Source: Sphingomonas sp. UBA978 (lineage in GTDB: Bacteria > Pseudomonadota > Alphaproteobacteria > Sphingomonadales > Sphingomonadaceae). From it: DNA of 64,000 nt. Location of the stretch: NCBI RefSeq assembly GCF_002292295.1, contig NZ_DBBS01000003.1:1-64000 (forward strand). The letters run 5' to 3'. Positions 53,486-62,754 of the stretch are shown here, in pieces (the stretch's first letter is position 1; every line of letters begins with the position of its first letter). The notes beneath the pieces were generated by a model, which was not told where the DNA came from, did no database searches, and was given only the letters and a program-made list of their open reading frames with translations. The translations under genes and the position numbers were made by a program.

Positions 53486-54718
53486 ATGGGCCGCACCGTC
53501 GTCATCGGCGGCGGCGCGGCCGGAATCGCTGCTGCCCGTCGTCTGGACGACGCGGGGACGGAGGTGCTGCTGGTCGAGGCGGGTGATCGATTGGGGGGCA
53601 GAGCGCACAGCCTGAGCCTCCCTATCCCCGTCAAGCCGACCGTCGACCTCGGCTGCGGCTGGCTCCACTCCGCCCGGCGCAATCCCTGGACCGCGATCGC
53701 CGAGCGCGACGGCTTTGCGATCGACCGCTCCTCCCCTAATTGGGGCGAGCAATGGCGCGACCTCGGTTTCCCGCCCGAGGCAAAAAGTGCCTTTCGCGAC
53801 GCTTATGCGCGTTTCAAAGCCGCCGCTCATGCCGCGCTCGACGGACCCGACCAGCCGCTCTCGGCCTTCGTCGCGCTGGATGATCCGTGGCGTCCGATGA
53901 TCGACGCCATCTCCGGCTATGCCAATAGCGCGCCGCTGGACCGCGTGTCGCTGCACGACTGGGCCGCCTATGAAGATGCCGCGACGGACGACAATTGGGC
54001 GCTTCCCGCCGGCTATGGCACGCTCGTCGTCCACCATGCCGCGGACGTGCCGGTGCGGCTCGCCACGCCGGTCCTCCGCATCGATCACGGCGGCCGTACG
54101 ATCCGCCTCGATACCCCGGTGGGCGTGATCGAGGCCGATCGCGTCGTGCTCGCCATTCCAACGACCACTTATGCTGCGCTTCGCTTCGACCCGCCGCTTC
54201 CCGCCAAGCACGATGCCGCCGCCGCGTTGCCGCTCGGCCTCGCCGACAAGGTGTTCTTCGCCGTCGACGCGCCCGAATGGCCGGCCAATGCCCACCTCAT
54301 CGGCGCTCCCGACAGTGCCTGCACCGCCAGCCATCGCCTGTCGCCCTTCGGTCTGCCGATCATCGAAAGCTTCTTTGGCGGCGCCTGTGCGGAGGCGATG
54401 CCCGATGCCGCCGCCGCGACCGATTTCGCGCATAAGGAACTGGTCGCGCTGCTCGGCGCGTCGTGGCGATCGCGCGTGACGCCGCTGACGGCGACGCACT
54501 GGCGCGCCGCCCCGCATATCCACGGCAGCTACAGCCACGCCCGCGTCGGCCATGCCCCCGCGCGCGCTGTGCTGGCGGCGCCGGTGGACGACCGGCTGTT
54601 CTTCGCGGGCGAGGCCTGTTCGCGTCACGACTTCTCGACCGCCCATGGCGCCTACCGGACCGGCGTCGATGCCGCCGATGCCATCCTGGGCTTGCTGGCG
54701 ACCGCACCCGCCCCGTAA
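53486..54718 (+). CDS. FAD-dependent amine oxidase-family protein
   Basis: A 410-residue flavoprotein with the N-terminal dinucleotide motif VVIGGGAAGIAAARRL and GDRLGGRA, and the C-terminal FAD block LFFAGEACSRHDFSTAHGAY. It belongs to the monoamine-oxidase/desaturase fold; the substrate is unknown. It begins one base after the rpoH stop, so cotranscription with rpoH is likely. Confidence 0.9.
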   Translation: MGRTVVIGGGAAGIAAARRLDDAGTEVLLVEAGDRLGGRAHSLSLPIPVKPTVDLGCGWLHSARRNPWTAIAERDGFAIDRSSPNWGEQWRDLGFPPEAKSAFRDAYARFKAAAHAALDGPDQPLSAFVALDDPWRPMIDAISGYANSAPLDRVSLHDWAAYEDAATDDNWALPAGYGTLVVHHAADVPVRLATPVLRIDHGGRTIRLDTPVGVIEADRVVLAIPTTTYAALRFDPPLPAKHDAAAALPLGLADKVFFAVDAPEWPANAHLIGAPDSACTASHRLSPFGLPIIESFFGGACAEAMPDAAAATDFAHKELVALLGASWRSRVTPLTATHWRAAPHIHGSYSHARVGHAPARAVLAAPVDDRLFFAGEACSRHDFSTAHGAYRTGVDAADAILGLLATAPAP

Positions 54719-54727
54719 GAGGCGGCG

Positions 54728-55402
54728 ATGATCTCCATCCTCCGCATCCTGTTCAAGGCCGGCCTCGTATTCGTCGGCGTCAGCGTGCTGTGGGTCGGTA
54801 TCTACCGCTTCGTGCCGGTGCCGTTCACCTGGACGATGGCGGGCGACCTGCTCGCCGGACGCAGCGTCACCAAGCAATGGATGCCGCTGTCCCAGATGGA
54901 CCCCGACATGGCACGCGCCGCCATCGCCGGCGAGGATTCGCGCTTCTGCGAACACCATGGTTTCGATTTCCGCGCGATCGCCGGCGCAGCCTATCGCAAC
55001 GCGCAGGGCGGGCGCATCCGTGGCGGTTCTACGATCAGCCAGCAGACCGCCAAGAACGCCTTCCTTTTCCAGGGTGGCGGCTATGTCCGCAAGGCTTTCG
55101 AGGCCTATTTCACCGTCCTGATCGAGACGCTGTGGAGCAAACGCCGGATCATGGAGGTCTATCTCAACGTCGCCGAGACGGGAATCGGCACCTATGGCGC
55201 GGATGCCGCGGCGCTGCGCTATTTCGGGCATGACGCGACCCGGCTGTCGCCGACCGAGGCGGGTCGCATCGCCGCGGTGCTGCCGCTGCCGAAGAAGCGC
55301 GCGGCGATCGATCCGCGCGGCTTCGTCCGGCGCCACGGCAACACGCTCGCCCGCTACGTCAGCACGGTGCGCCGCGCCGGACTGGACAGCTGTCTGAAGT
55401 AG
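54728..55402 (+). CDS. mtgA: Monofunctional peptidoglycan transglycosylase MtgA
   Basis: A 224-residue GT51 enzyme with an N-terminal membrane helix (FKAGLVFVGVSVLWVGIY) and the active-site block GEDSRFCEHHGFDFRA plus GGSTISQQTAKNAF. It polymerises glycan strands from lipid II without a transpeptidase domain. Confidence 0.95.
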   Translation: MISILRILFKAGLVFVGVSVLWVGIYRFVPVPFTWTMAGDLLAGRSVTKQWMPLSQMDPDMARAAIAGEDSRFCEHHGFDFRAIAGAAYRNAQGGRIRGGSTISQQTAKNAFLFQGGGYVRKAFEAYFTVLIETLWSKRRIMEVYLNVAETGIGTYGADAAALRYFGHDATRLSPTEAGRIAAVLPLPKKRAAIDPRGFVRRHGNTLARYVSTVRRAGLDSCLK

Positions 55403-55415
55403 AGCCGGGGCATTT

Positions 55416-55438
55416 CCCTCTCCCATTCGGAGAGAGGG
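55416..55438. terminator. Hairpin between convergent mtgA and ybaB
   Basis: CCCTCTC (55416-55422) pairs with GAGAGGG (55432-55438). It lies between convergent genes and probably acts in both directions, although a T run is missing on the plus strand. Confidence 0.5.
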
Positions 55439-55444
55439 CGCAGG

Positions 55445-55768
55445 TCAGAACGGCAGCTTGAAGCCCGGCGGCAGCGGCAGGCCGCTGGTCATCTTCGACA
55501 TTTCGGCGCCCGACACCGCATCCGCCTTTGTGCGAGCGTCGTTAAACGCCGCCGCCAGCAGGTCCTCGAGCATCTGTTTCTCGGAGAGCTCGATCAGCGA
55601 ATCGTCGATCGCGATGTTGATGATCCGCCCCTTGGCGCTCGCCTTCACCTTTACGAGCCCGCCGCCCGAGACGCCCTCGACCTCGATCGTGTCGAGCTGG
55701 TCCTGCGCCTTCTGCAACTCGCTCTGGACGTTCTGCGCCATCGCGAGGATTTCATCGAGGTTCTTCAT
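55445..55768 (-). CDS. ybaB: YbaB/EbfC nucleoid-associated protein
   Basis: A 107-residue DNA-binding dimer of the YbaB/EbfC family (NLDEILAMAQNVQSELQKAQ, VKVKASAKGRIINIAIDDSL). Its ATG overlaps the dnaX stop (ATGA), the standard arrangement. Confidence 0.96.
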   Translation of the reverse strand: MKNLDEILAMAQNVQSELQKAQDQLDTIEVEGVSGGGLVKVKASAKGRIINIAIDDSLIELSEKQMLEDLLAAAFNDARTKADAVSGAEMSKMTSGLPLPPGFKLPF

Positions 55769-57420
55769 GCGATACTCCGTTTGCCGGGCCAGGCTTCCAG
55801 TTCCGCTTCCGGGAAGGCCGCGAACGCCGCCTTCACCAGCGGCGTGTCGAGGATCGCCTGGCGCGTCGCCTCTTCATCGGCCTTGGCCTGCTCCCGCAAG
55901 GTAGGCGCGCCGGGCGCATCCTCCAAGGCGATCTTCCACACATGGCCGGTCGTCTTCTTCAGCGCGTCGGCGACGTCGCGCAGCGTATCCGCCGACATCG
56001 GCCGCGATCCGCTCAGGATCAGCTCGGGCGCGGCATAGCGGACGACGCGCGCGCCGTTGCTCAGCTGCGCCGCGACCGCGTGATGGCCGTTGTCCTCCAG
56101 TAGTTCGACCAGCCCGGCGAAGTCGGCGGGCGGGCCCTGCCGCTCGGCCGCGACCGGTGCAGCCGGGGGCGCGAGTGCCGCCACGGCCGCCGGTGCCGCT
56201 GCAATCCTGCCGCTCGCGATCTGCCGCGCGAGCTCGCCCGGATCAGGCAGGGTCGAGGCGTGGATCGCGCGCAGCAACGCCATTTCCGCTGCCTCGATCG
56301 GCAACGCCGCCTTGGCGACCTCGTCATGCCCCTTCAGGAACAATTGCCACAGGCGATGCAGCGCGGGGAAGGACAGCCTCGCGGCCCATTCGGCACGCGC
56401 GTTGCGCTCCTCGACGGGCTGCGCCGGGTCCTCGGCCGTGCCGACCTTGGCAAGCGTGATGCCGTGCACCGTCTCCAGCATCGCCCGCAGCACCGATTGC
56501 GGGTCGACGCCATAATCATATTGCCGGCGCAGGCTGGCGAGACTGGCCGCCGCATTGCCGGCGAGCACCAGCCCGAGCAGGTCGCGCACCGCACCGCGAT
56601 CGGACAGGCCGAGCATCTGCCGCACCGCCGCCGCGGTGACGCCGCCGCCCTCCAGCCCGGCATGCGCGATGCCCTGGTCGAGGATCGACAGGCCGTCGCG
56701 CGCCGACCCTTCCGCCGCGCGTGCGATCAGCATCAGCGCCTCCGGCTCGGCCTCGACGCCCTCCTCCCTGCAGACGAAGGCGAAATGCCCGGCCAGCTGT
56801 TCGGCGGAGATGCGGCGCAGGTCGAACCGCTGGCAGCGCGACAGCACGGTGATCGGCACCTTGTTCACCTCGGTCGTGGCGAACAGGAACTTCACGTGCG
56901 CGGGCGGCTCCTCCAGCGTCTTCAACAGCGCGTTGAAGGCGTTCTTGGACAGCATGTGGACCTCGTCCACGATGTAGATCTTGTAGCGCGCCGACACCGC
57001 GGCATAGCGCGCGGCATCGATGATCTCGCGCACGTCGTCGACGCCGGTGTGGCTCGCGGCGTCCATCTCGATCACGTCGATATGGCGCCCCTCGGCGATC
57101 GCGCGGCAGGGCTCGCACACCCCGCATGGATCGATCGTCGGGCCGCCGCTGCCATCCGGGCCAACGCAGTTGAGCGCCTTGGCGATCAGGCGTGCGGTCG
57201 ACGTCTTGCCGACCCCGCGCACGCCGGTCATCAGGAACGCATGCGCCAGCCGGTCGCGCTTGATCGCATTGCCCAGCGTGGTGACCATCGCATCCTGCCC
57301 AATCAGTTCGGAAAAGGTCTGCGGACGGTATTTGCGCGCGAGCACGCGATAGGGGCCAGAGGCAGGCGGCGTCGGCACCGCGGGTTGCGGCACTTCGCCC
57401 AGGTCAAAGGAATCGGCCAT
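55765..57420 (-). CDS. dnaX: DNA polymerase III subunit tau/gamma, DnaX
   Basis: The clamp-loader ATPase, 551 residues. Walker A is TGVRGVGKTST; the zinc cysteines are CGVCEPCRA with an upstream Cys; the sensor region follows with FLFATTEVNKVP. The C-terminal half supplies the tau-specific part. The ATG at 57420 (MADSFDLGEVPQP) is preferred; the extension upstream is shadow-like. Confidence 0.96.
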   Translation of the reverse strand: MADSFDLGEVPQPAVPTPPASGPYRVLARKYRPQTFSELIGQDAMVTTLGNAIKRDRLAHAFLMTGVRGVGKTSTARLIAKALNCVGPDGSGGPTIDPCGVCEPCRAIAEGRHIDVIEMDAASHTGVDDVREIIDAARYAAVSARYKIYIVDEVHMLSKNAFNALLKTLEEPPAHVKFLFATTEVNKVPITVLSRCQRFDLRRISAEQLAGHFAFVCREEGVEAEPEALMLIARAAEGSARDGLSILDQGIAHAGLEGGGVTAAAVRQMLGLSDRGAVRDLLGLVLAGNAAASLASLRRQYDYGVDPQSVLRAMLETVHGITLAKVGTAEDPAQPVEERNARAEWAARLSFPALHRLWQLFLKGHDEVAKAALPIEAAEMALLRAIHASTLPDPGELARQIASGRIAAAPAAVAALAPPAAPVAAERQGPPADFAGLVELLEDNGHHAVAAQLSNGARVVRYAAPELILSGSRPMSADTLRDVADALKKTTGHVWKIALEDAPGAPTLREQAKADEEATRQAILDTPLVKAAFAAFPEAELEAWPGKRSIA

Positions 57421-57539
57421 TGTCCCGCATATAGGTGGCGGACGCGCCGCTGTCGAAGGCTGGGTTTGCCGCCGCCGCGCACGTGGCGTATCGACCGCCT
57501 GGCGCCAGCCCCGCGCGCACACCGGAAACCCCAGCATCC

Positions 57540-59294
57540 ATGACCCCCGTCCTCGGCGTAACGGAATCGATTCTCGGCCAGCCCTGGCAATGGCGCAGCC
57601 TCGCCGCCGACGGGCGCGACGGGTTCGGCACCGACGATCTCGTGACGCAGCTGCTGCTCGCCCGCGGTGCGCCGCGCGAGGCGCTCGACCGGCATCGCAA
57701 CCCGTCGATCCGCGCGTTCATGCCCGATCCCTCGATCTTCCGCGACATGGACCGAGCCGCCGAACGGCTCGCCGATGCGGTGCAGGCGCGCGAGAGCATC
57801 GCGGTGTTCGGCGACTATGACGTCGATGGCGCGACCTCGGCGGCGCTGCTGATCCTCGTCCTGCGCGATCTCGGTGTCGAGGCGCGGCCCTACATCCCCG
57901 ATCGCCTGCTGGAGGGGTACGGCCCGTCCGGCGACGCGCTCGTACGACTGGCGCAGGAGGGCGCCTCGCTGATCGTCACGGTCGATTGCGGCGCGCAGGC
58001 GTTCGAGGCGCTGGCGACCGCGCATGCGCATCCCGTCGACGTCCTCGTCGTCGACCATCACAAATGCGCCGCCGCGCTGCCGCTCGCGCATGCGCTGGTG
58101 AACCCCAACCGCCTCGACGAGGACGAGGGCGCGGCGCATGGCCATCTCGCCGCGGTCGGCGTCTGTTTCCTGCTCGCCGCCGCGCTGATCCGCACGCTGC
58201 GGACGCGCGGCTTCTTCGCCGACCGCGCCGAACCGCGGCTGATCGATCATCTCGATATCGTCGCGCTCGGCACCGTCGCCGATGTCGCGCAGCTGCGCGG
58301 GCTCAATCGCGCCTTCGTCGCGCAGGGGCTGAAGGTGATGGCGCAGGGCCGCAACATCGGTCTTGCCGCGCTGGTCGCCGCCTCGCGCCTCACCCGTGCG
58401 CCGACGTGCAGCGACCTCGGCTTCGCGCTCGGGCCGCGGATCAACGCCGGCGGTCGCGTTGGTCGCGCTGACCTCGGCGTCCGGTTGCTCACCACGCGCG
58501 ACGCCGACGAGGCGCGGACCATCGCCGAGGAACTCGATCGCCTCAACGAGGAACGCCGCGCGATCGAGATGGAGGTGCAGCTCGCCGCCGACACGATGAT
58601 CGCCGCCGACCGCCGCGTCGCGGTGGTCGCGGGGGAGGGGTGGCACCCCGGCGTGATCGGCATCGTCGCCGGGCGCCTTAAGGAAAAGCTCGGTCGCCCC
58701 GCGATCGTCATCGCGATCGGCGAGGACGGGCTCGGCAAGGGGTCGGGCCGCTCGATCGCGGGCGTCGACCTCGGTGCGGCGGTGCTCACCGCGCGCGAAC
58801 AGGGCCTGCTCGTCGCCGGCGGCGGCCATGCGATGGCCGCTGGGCTGACGATCGCCGCCGACCGAATCGCCGCCTTCGCCGATTTCCTCGAGGAACGGCT
58901 CGCCGCCGGCGTGGATCGCGCGACGGGCGACCGCGCGCTGCTGGTCGATGCGGTACTCGCGCCCGGCGGGATCAATCCGCTGCTGGTCGAATCGCTCGAC
59001 GTCGGCGGACCCTATGGCATGGGCTGGCCGGCGCCGCGGATCGCCGCCGGACCGGTGCGGATCATCAAGGTCGACGTCGTCGGCAACGGCCATGTCCGCG
59101 CGGTCGTGGCGGGCGACGACGGCCGCAGTTTCAAGGCGGTAGCCTTCCGCGCCGCCGACACCGCGCTGGGTCAGGCCTTGCTCGGCGCTGCGCCGCACCG
59201 CCGGCTGTGGCTCGCAGGCCGTGCGAAGATCGACGACTGGGGCAGCCGCCCCGCCGCCGAACTGCATCTCGAGGATGCGGCATGGGCAAATTGA
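57540..59294 (+). CDS. recJ: Single-strand exonuclease RecJ
   Basis: A 584-residue 5'-3' single-strand DNA exonuclease with the DHH-family motifs DYDVDGATS and VVDHHK, and DHHA1-domain GGGHAMAAGLTI. It works in RecF-pathway recombination and mismatch repair. Start MTPVLGVTESI at 57540; divergent from dnaX over 119 bp. Confidence 0.95.
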   Translation: MTPVLGVTESILGQPWQWRSLAADGRDGFGTDDLVTQLLLARGAPREALDRHRNPSIRAFMPDPSIFRDMDRAAERLADAVQARESIAVFGDYDVDGATSAALLILVLRDLGVEARPYIPDRLLEGYGPSGDALVRLAQEGASLIVTVDCGAQAFEALATAHAHPVDVLVVDHHKCAAALPLAHALVNPNRLDEDEGAAHGHLAAVGVCFLLAAALIRTLRTRGFFADRAEPRLIDHLDIVALGTVADVAQLRGLNRAFVAQGLKVMAQGRNIGLAALVAASRLTRAPTCSDLGFALGPRINAGGRVGRADLGVRLLTTRDADEARTIAEELDRLNEERRAIEMEVQLAADTMIAADRRVAVVAGEGWHPGVIGIVAGRLKEKLGRPAIVIAIGEDGLGKGSGRSIAGVDLGAAVLTAREQGLLVAGGGHAMAAGLTIAADRIAAFADFLEERLAAGVDRATGDRALLVDAVLAPGGINPLLVESLDVGGPYGMGWPAPRIAAGPVRIIKVDVVGNGHVRAVVAGDDGRSFKAVAFRAADTALGQALLGAAPHRRLWLAGRAKIDDWGSRPAAELHLEDAAWAN

Positions 59295-59345
59295 TGAACA
59301 GCCCCCTTGACCGATCGCCGACCCTCTTCTAGCAGCACCCCCGCT

Positions 59346-59420
59346 GGCCCCTTCGTCTAGCGGTTAGGACGCGGCCCTTTCACGGCTGAAGCACGGGTTC
59401 GATTCCCGTAGGGGTCACCA
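59346..59420 (+). tRNA. tRNA-Glu (UUC)
   Basis: The full cloverleaf can be drawn: acceptor GGCCCCT with AGGGGTC, D-arm GTCTAGCGGTTAGGAC, anticodon loop CTTTCAC with anticodon TTC, T-arm CGGGTTCGATTCCCG, and an encoded CCA. It stands alone between recJ and cheA. Confidence 0.98.
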
Positions 59421-59450
59421 GCTTTCACTTCGACATGGCGAAAGCTGGTG
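59416..59450 (+). other. Hairpin overlapping the tRNA-Glu 3' end
   Basis: CACCAGCTTTC (59416-59426) is exactly inverted at 59440-59450 as GAAAGCTGGTG, so the CCA end of the precursor can fold into an 11-bp stem. No T run follows, so this may be a processing signal or an attachment-type structure rather than an ordinary terminator. Confidence 0.6.
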
Positions 59451-59548
59451 ACGGGCGGTGCGCGATCGCCCGTCCCGGATCGCCCTCCCCAGTAAACGGG
59501 GCCTTAACTCCTCCTCCGTCATGACCACCCGGCAACATCCGGGGACCC

Positions 59549-61852
59549 ATGGACGACCTGCTGCAGGAATTTATCGCCGAGACCCGCGAAACGCTGGAAG
59601 CGCTTTCGGGGGAGATCGTCGCGTGGGAAGCCGATCCCACCGATCGCGCGCGTCTCGATGCGATCTTCCGCTTCGTCCACACGGTGAAGGGCAGCTGCGG
59701 GTTCCTCGACCTGCCGCGGCTCGCGCGGCTGAGCCATGCCGCCGAGGACGTGCTCGCCGCGGTCCGCGACGGCAAGCGCGTTCCCGACACCGCGCTCGTC
59801 AACGCCGTCCTGGCGATCGTCGACCGTATCGGCGAGATCGTCGAGGCAATCGATTCGGGTGCCGGGCTCGACGATTCGAGCGAGGACCTGCTGATCGCCG
59901 CGCTCGCCGAGGATGCCCGGCCCGCCGCGCTGGCGCATACCGCCAACGTGCCGCGGGCCAGCAGCCGCTCGGTGCGCCTCAACGTCGACCTGCTCGACCG
60001 GATGATGAGCGGCATGTCGGAAATGGTGCTGGCGCGCAACGAACTCGCCCGCCGCCTGCGCGACGAGGCGGTCGATCCGCTGGTCGAGGCGGCGCTGGAG
60101 CGCCTGTCGCTGACCGTCGCGGAGATGCGCGACACCGTTACCCGCACGCGCATGCAAAAGATCGACGCGCTGTTCTCTGCCCTGCCGCGGATGGTCCGCG
60201 ACACCGCCGGGGAACTTGGCAAGCAGGTCGCGCTCAGCATCGACGGATCGGACGTCGAACTCGACCGCGAGATGATCGAGCTGATGCGCGATCCGCTCGT
60301 CCATATCATCCGCAACGCCGTCGACCACGGGATCGAGGCGCCGGCGGATCGCAAGGCGGCGGGCAAGCGCGAGGCGGGGCGGCTGATCGTCTCCGCCCGC
60401 CAGTCGGGCAACCAGATCCTGATCGAGATCGCCGACGACGGCCGCGGCATCGATGTCGAGCGGCTGGTGATCAAGGCGCGCCAGCAGAAATTGGTGCCGG
60501 AGGCCGACCTTGCCGCGATGGATGAGACCGCGCGGCTCGACCTGATCTTCCATCCCGGCCTGTCGAGCCGCGACACGGTGACGGCCATTTCGGGGCGTGG
60601 TGTGGGCATGGACGTTGTGCGCGCCAATATCGAGCATATCGGCGGGCGGATCCATCTGTCGAACCAGCCCGGGCGCGGGCTGACGATCGTCATCTACGTG
60701 CCGCTGACGCTGTCGATCATGTCGACGATCGTCGTCGGCGTCGGCGACCAGCGCTTCGCGATCGCACGCCAGTCGGTCGACGAGATCCTGCGCGTGCGCG
60801 GCGAATCGGTGCGGATCGACACGATCGGCGATGCGGCGGTGGCGACGGTGCGCGGCCGGCGCCTGCCGCTCGTGTCGCTCGGCCGGCTGCTCGGCATCGG
60901 CACGCCCGACGGCGAGGCGAACCGGACGCTGGCGATTATCTCGACCCGCGACGGCGAATATGCGCTGGCGATCGACGACGTCATCGATACCGAGGAACTG
61001 GTGGTGAAGCCCGCCGCCCCGTCGGTGATGGCGACCGGCGTCTATGCCGGCCAGACCCTGCCCGATTCCGGGCTGCCGATGCTGCTGCTCGACGGATCGG
61101 GGATCGCCACGATCGCCGGGCTGCGCTTCACCCGCATCATCGCGAGTGAGGACGAGGAGGTCGCCGGGGACCGCGTCGAGGCGATCCCCGCGCTGCTCTT
61201 CGAGGATCTGGACGGCCAGCGCCGCGCCCTGCCGCTCGCCGCGATCGACCGCGTCGAACCGGTGTCGACCGACGCCATCCGCCTGACCGCGGGCCAGTGG
61301 CGGCTCGCGATCGGCGGCGCGCTGGTGCCGCTCCATTCCGCCGCGCCGATCGGCGATCGGACCGAAGTGCCGGTGCTGCGCCTGACCGACGGCACCACCG
61401 AGATCGCCTATGCGATCGACGAACCGATCGAGATCGTCCAGCTGCCCGCGGAGATCGCGCCGGCGCGCGGATCGGGGCCGATCGCGGGCGTGGTCATCAT
61501 CGATGGCGAACAGGTCGAACTGCTCGACGCGCACGCGCTCTTCTCCGCCGAATGGCAGCCGCAGGCGCGCGACCGGCTGTGCTGGCTGCACGTCGACGGC
61601 AGCGGATGGATGGAAACCTTCCTGCGGCCGATGCTGGAGGCGTCCGGCTATCGCTGCGTCACCCAGCCGCCGCGCGATGCGCCAGCGGACGTCGTGCTGA
61701 CCATGGACGCCGACGCGATCACCCCGGGTATCGCGCGCCATGTCGTGCGCCTGCGCCGCGATCCGATCGATCCGGCGGGCGGCGCCAGCATCTATCGCTA
61801 CGATCGCGCCGCCTTGCTCGAAGCGCTGGCGTGCGCCGTGGGAGGGCGCTGA
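59549..61852 (+). CDS. cheA: Chemotaxis histidine kinase CheA, extended C terminus
   Basis: A 767-residue kinase. Hpt domain 1-105 with phosphorylatable His44 in RFVHTVKGSC; no P2 domain; dimerisation domain about 138-200; ATPase with HIIRNAVDHGIE, DDGRGID and GRGVGMDVV; CheW-like P5 about 390-530. Beyond it lies an unusual tail: a second CheW-like stretch (about 545-650) and a segment from about 670 (CWLHVDGSGWMETFLRPMLE) reminiscent of a degenerate receiver domain. It drives the cheA-W-Y-B-R operon. Confidence 0.95.
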   Translation: MDDLLQEFIAETRETLEALSGEIVAWEADPTDRARLDAIFRFVHTVKGSCGFLDLPRLARLSHAAEDVLAAVRDGKRVPDTALVNAVLAIVDRIGEIVEAIDSGAGLDDSSEDLLIAALAEDARPAALAHTANVPRASSRSVRLNVDLLDRMMSGMSEMVLARNELARRLRDEAVDPLVEAALERLSLTVAEMRDTVTRTRMQKIDALFSALPRMVRDTAGELGKQVALSIDGSDVELDREMIELMRDPLVHIIRNAVDHGIEAPADRKAAGKREAGRLIVSARQSGNQILIEIADDGRGIDVERLVIKARQQKLVPEADLAAMDETARLDLIFHPGLSSRDTVTAISGRGVGMDVVRANIEHIGGRIHLSNQPGRGLTIVIYVPLTLSIMSTIVVGVGDQRFAIARQSVDEILRVRGESVRIDTIGDAAVATVRGRRLPLVSLGRLLGIGTPDGEANRTLAIISTRDGEYALAIDDVIDTEELVVKPAAPSVMATGVYAGQTLPDSGLPMLLLDGSGIATIAGLRFTRIIASEDEEVAGDRVEAIPALLFEDLDGQRRALPLAAIDRVEPVSTDAIRLTAGQWRLAIGGALVPLHSAAPIGDRTEVPVLRLTDGTTEIAYAIDEPIEIVQLPAEIAPARGSGPIAGVVIIDGEQVELLDAHALFSAEWQPQARDRLCWLHVDGSGWMETFLRPMLEASGYRCVTQPPRDAPADVVLTMDADAITPGIARHVVRLRRDPIDPAGGASIYRYDRAALLEALACAVGGR

Positions 61853-61853
61853 G

Positions 61854-62306
61854 ATGGAATTATTCCTCATCGCGCAGATCGCCGGCCGCGGCGTCGCGAT
61901 CGAAACCGGTCAGGTCGATTCGGTGGTCGATATCGCGCAGATCGTCGCGGTGCCGCGTGCCGAGGCGGCGGTCCGCGGCCTCGTCGCGCTGCGCAGCCGG
62001 GTCGTGACCGTGATCGACACCGGCACCGCGCTGGGCCTCGACGCCACGCCCGACGGTGCCCGACGTGCGGTCATCACCCGCGTCGATGGCCATCCCTATG
62101 CGATCCTCGTCGATGCGCTGGAGGATGTCGCGACGTTCGAACGCCAGCCGCTGTCGTCCGGCCTCGCGCTCGATCGCGGCTGGGCGTCGGTCGGCGTCGG
62201 TCTGGTCGAGCGGGACGGCGAACCGCTGCTGATCGTCGATCTCGCCGCGCTGGTGCCGCAGACGGTGGCGACCGCGGGCGCATCGCCGCAACCGCTCGCG
62301 GCTTAA
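61854..62306 (+). CDS. cheW: Chemotaxis coupling protein CheW-like
   Basis: A 150-residue CheW-domain protein (ELFLIAQIAGRGVAIETGQV, ALRSRVVTVIDTGTALGL). It links CheA to receptors. Its ATG is one base after the cheA stop. The last residues are Ala/Pro-rich. Confidence 0.9.
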   Translation: MELFLIAQIAGRGVAIETGQVDSVVDIAQIVAVPRAEAAVRGLVALRSRVVTVIDTGTALGLDATPDGARRAVITRVDGHPYAILVDALEDVATFERQPLSSGLALDRGWASVGVGLVERDGEPLLIVDLAALVPQTVATAGASPQPLAA

Positions 62307-62372
62307 CGCGACGCTTACGCTTCGCTGCCATACTCCCCTTCCGGCGATCTCCGCTCGTAAAAAGGCCTATCC

Positions 62373-62738
62373 ATGAAGACCTGCCTCGTCGTCGACGATT
62401 CGAAAGTGATCCGAAAGGTCGCCCGTCACATCCTGGAAACGCTCGACTTTACGGTGACGGAGGCGTGCGACGGGCGCGAGGCGCTGGACGCCTGCATGGC
62501 GTCGGCACCCGACGTGATCCTGCTCGACTGGAACATGCCGGTGATGAGCGGGATGGATTTCCTGCGCGCGCTGCGCGATTCGACCATCGCGTCGCGGCCG
62601 AAGGTGGTGTTCTGCACGACCGAGAACGGCATGGCCTATATCCGTGCGGCGATCGAGGCCGGGGCGGACGAATATGTGATGAAGCCCTTCGATCGCGACA
62701 CGCTGGAATCGAAACTTCAGATCGTCGGCATGGCCTGA
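62373..62738 (+). CDS. cheY: Chemotaxis response regulator CheY
   Basis: A 121-residue single receiver: acidic pocket in VDDSKVIRK, phosphorylation site Asp in LLDWNMPVMSG, and a terminal Lys in EYVMKPFDRD. It should signal to the flagellar motor or other output. Confidence 0.93.
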   Translation: MKTCLVVDDSKVIRKVARHILETLDFTVTEACDGREALDACMASAPDVILLDWNMPVMSGMDFLRALRDSTIASRPKVVFCTTENGMAYIRAAIEAGADEYVMKPFDRDTLESKLQIVGMA

Positions 62739-62754
62739 CGCGGGAGGTCCGGCG

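Noticed and set aside
51541..53682. 713-codon minus-strand frame opposite rluD and rpoH
   Set aside because: Shadow of two well-supported genes.
59519..61870. 783-codon minus-strand frame opposite cheA
   Set aside because: Shadow; arginine- and histidine-rich with no domain.
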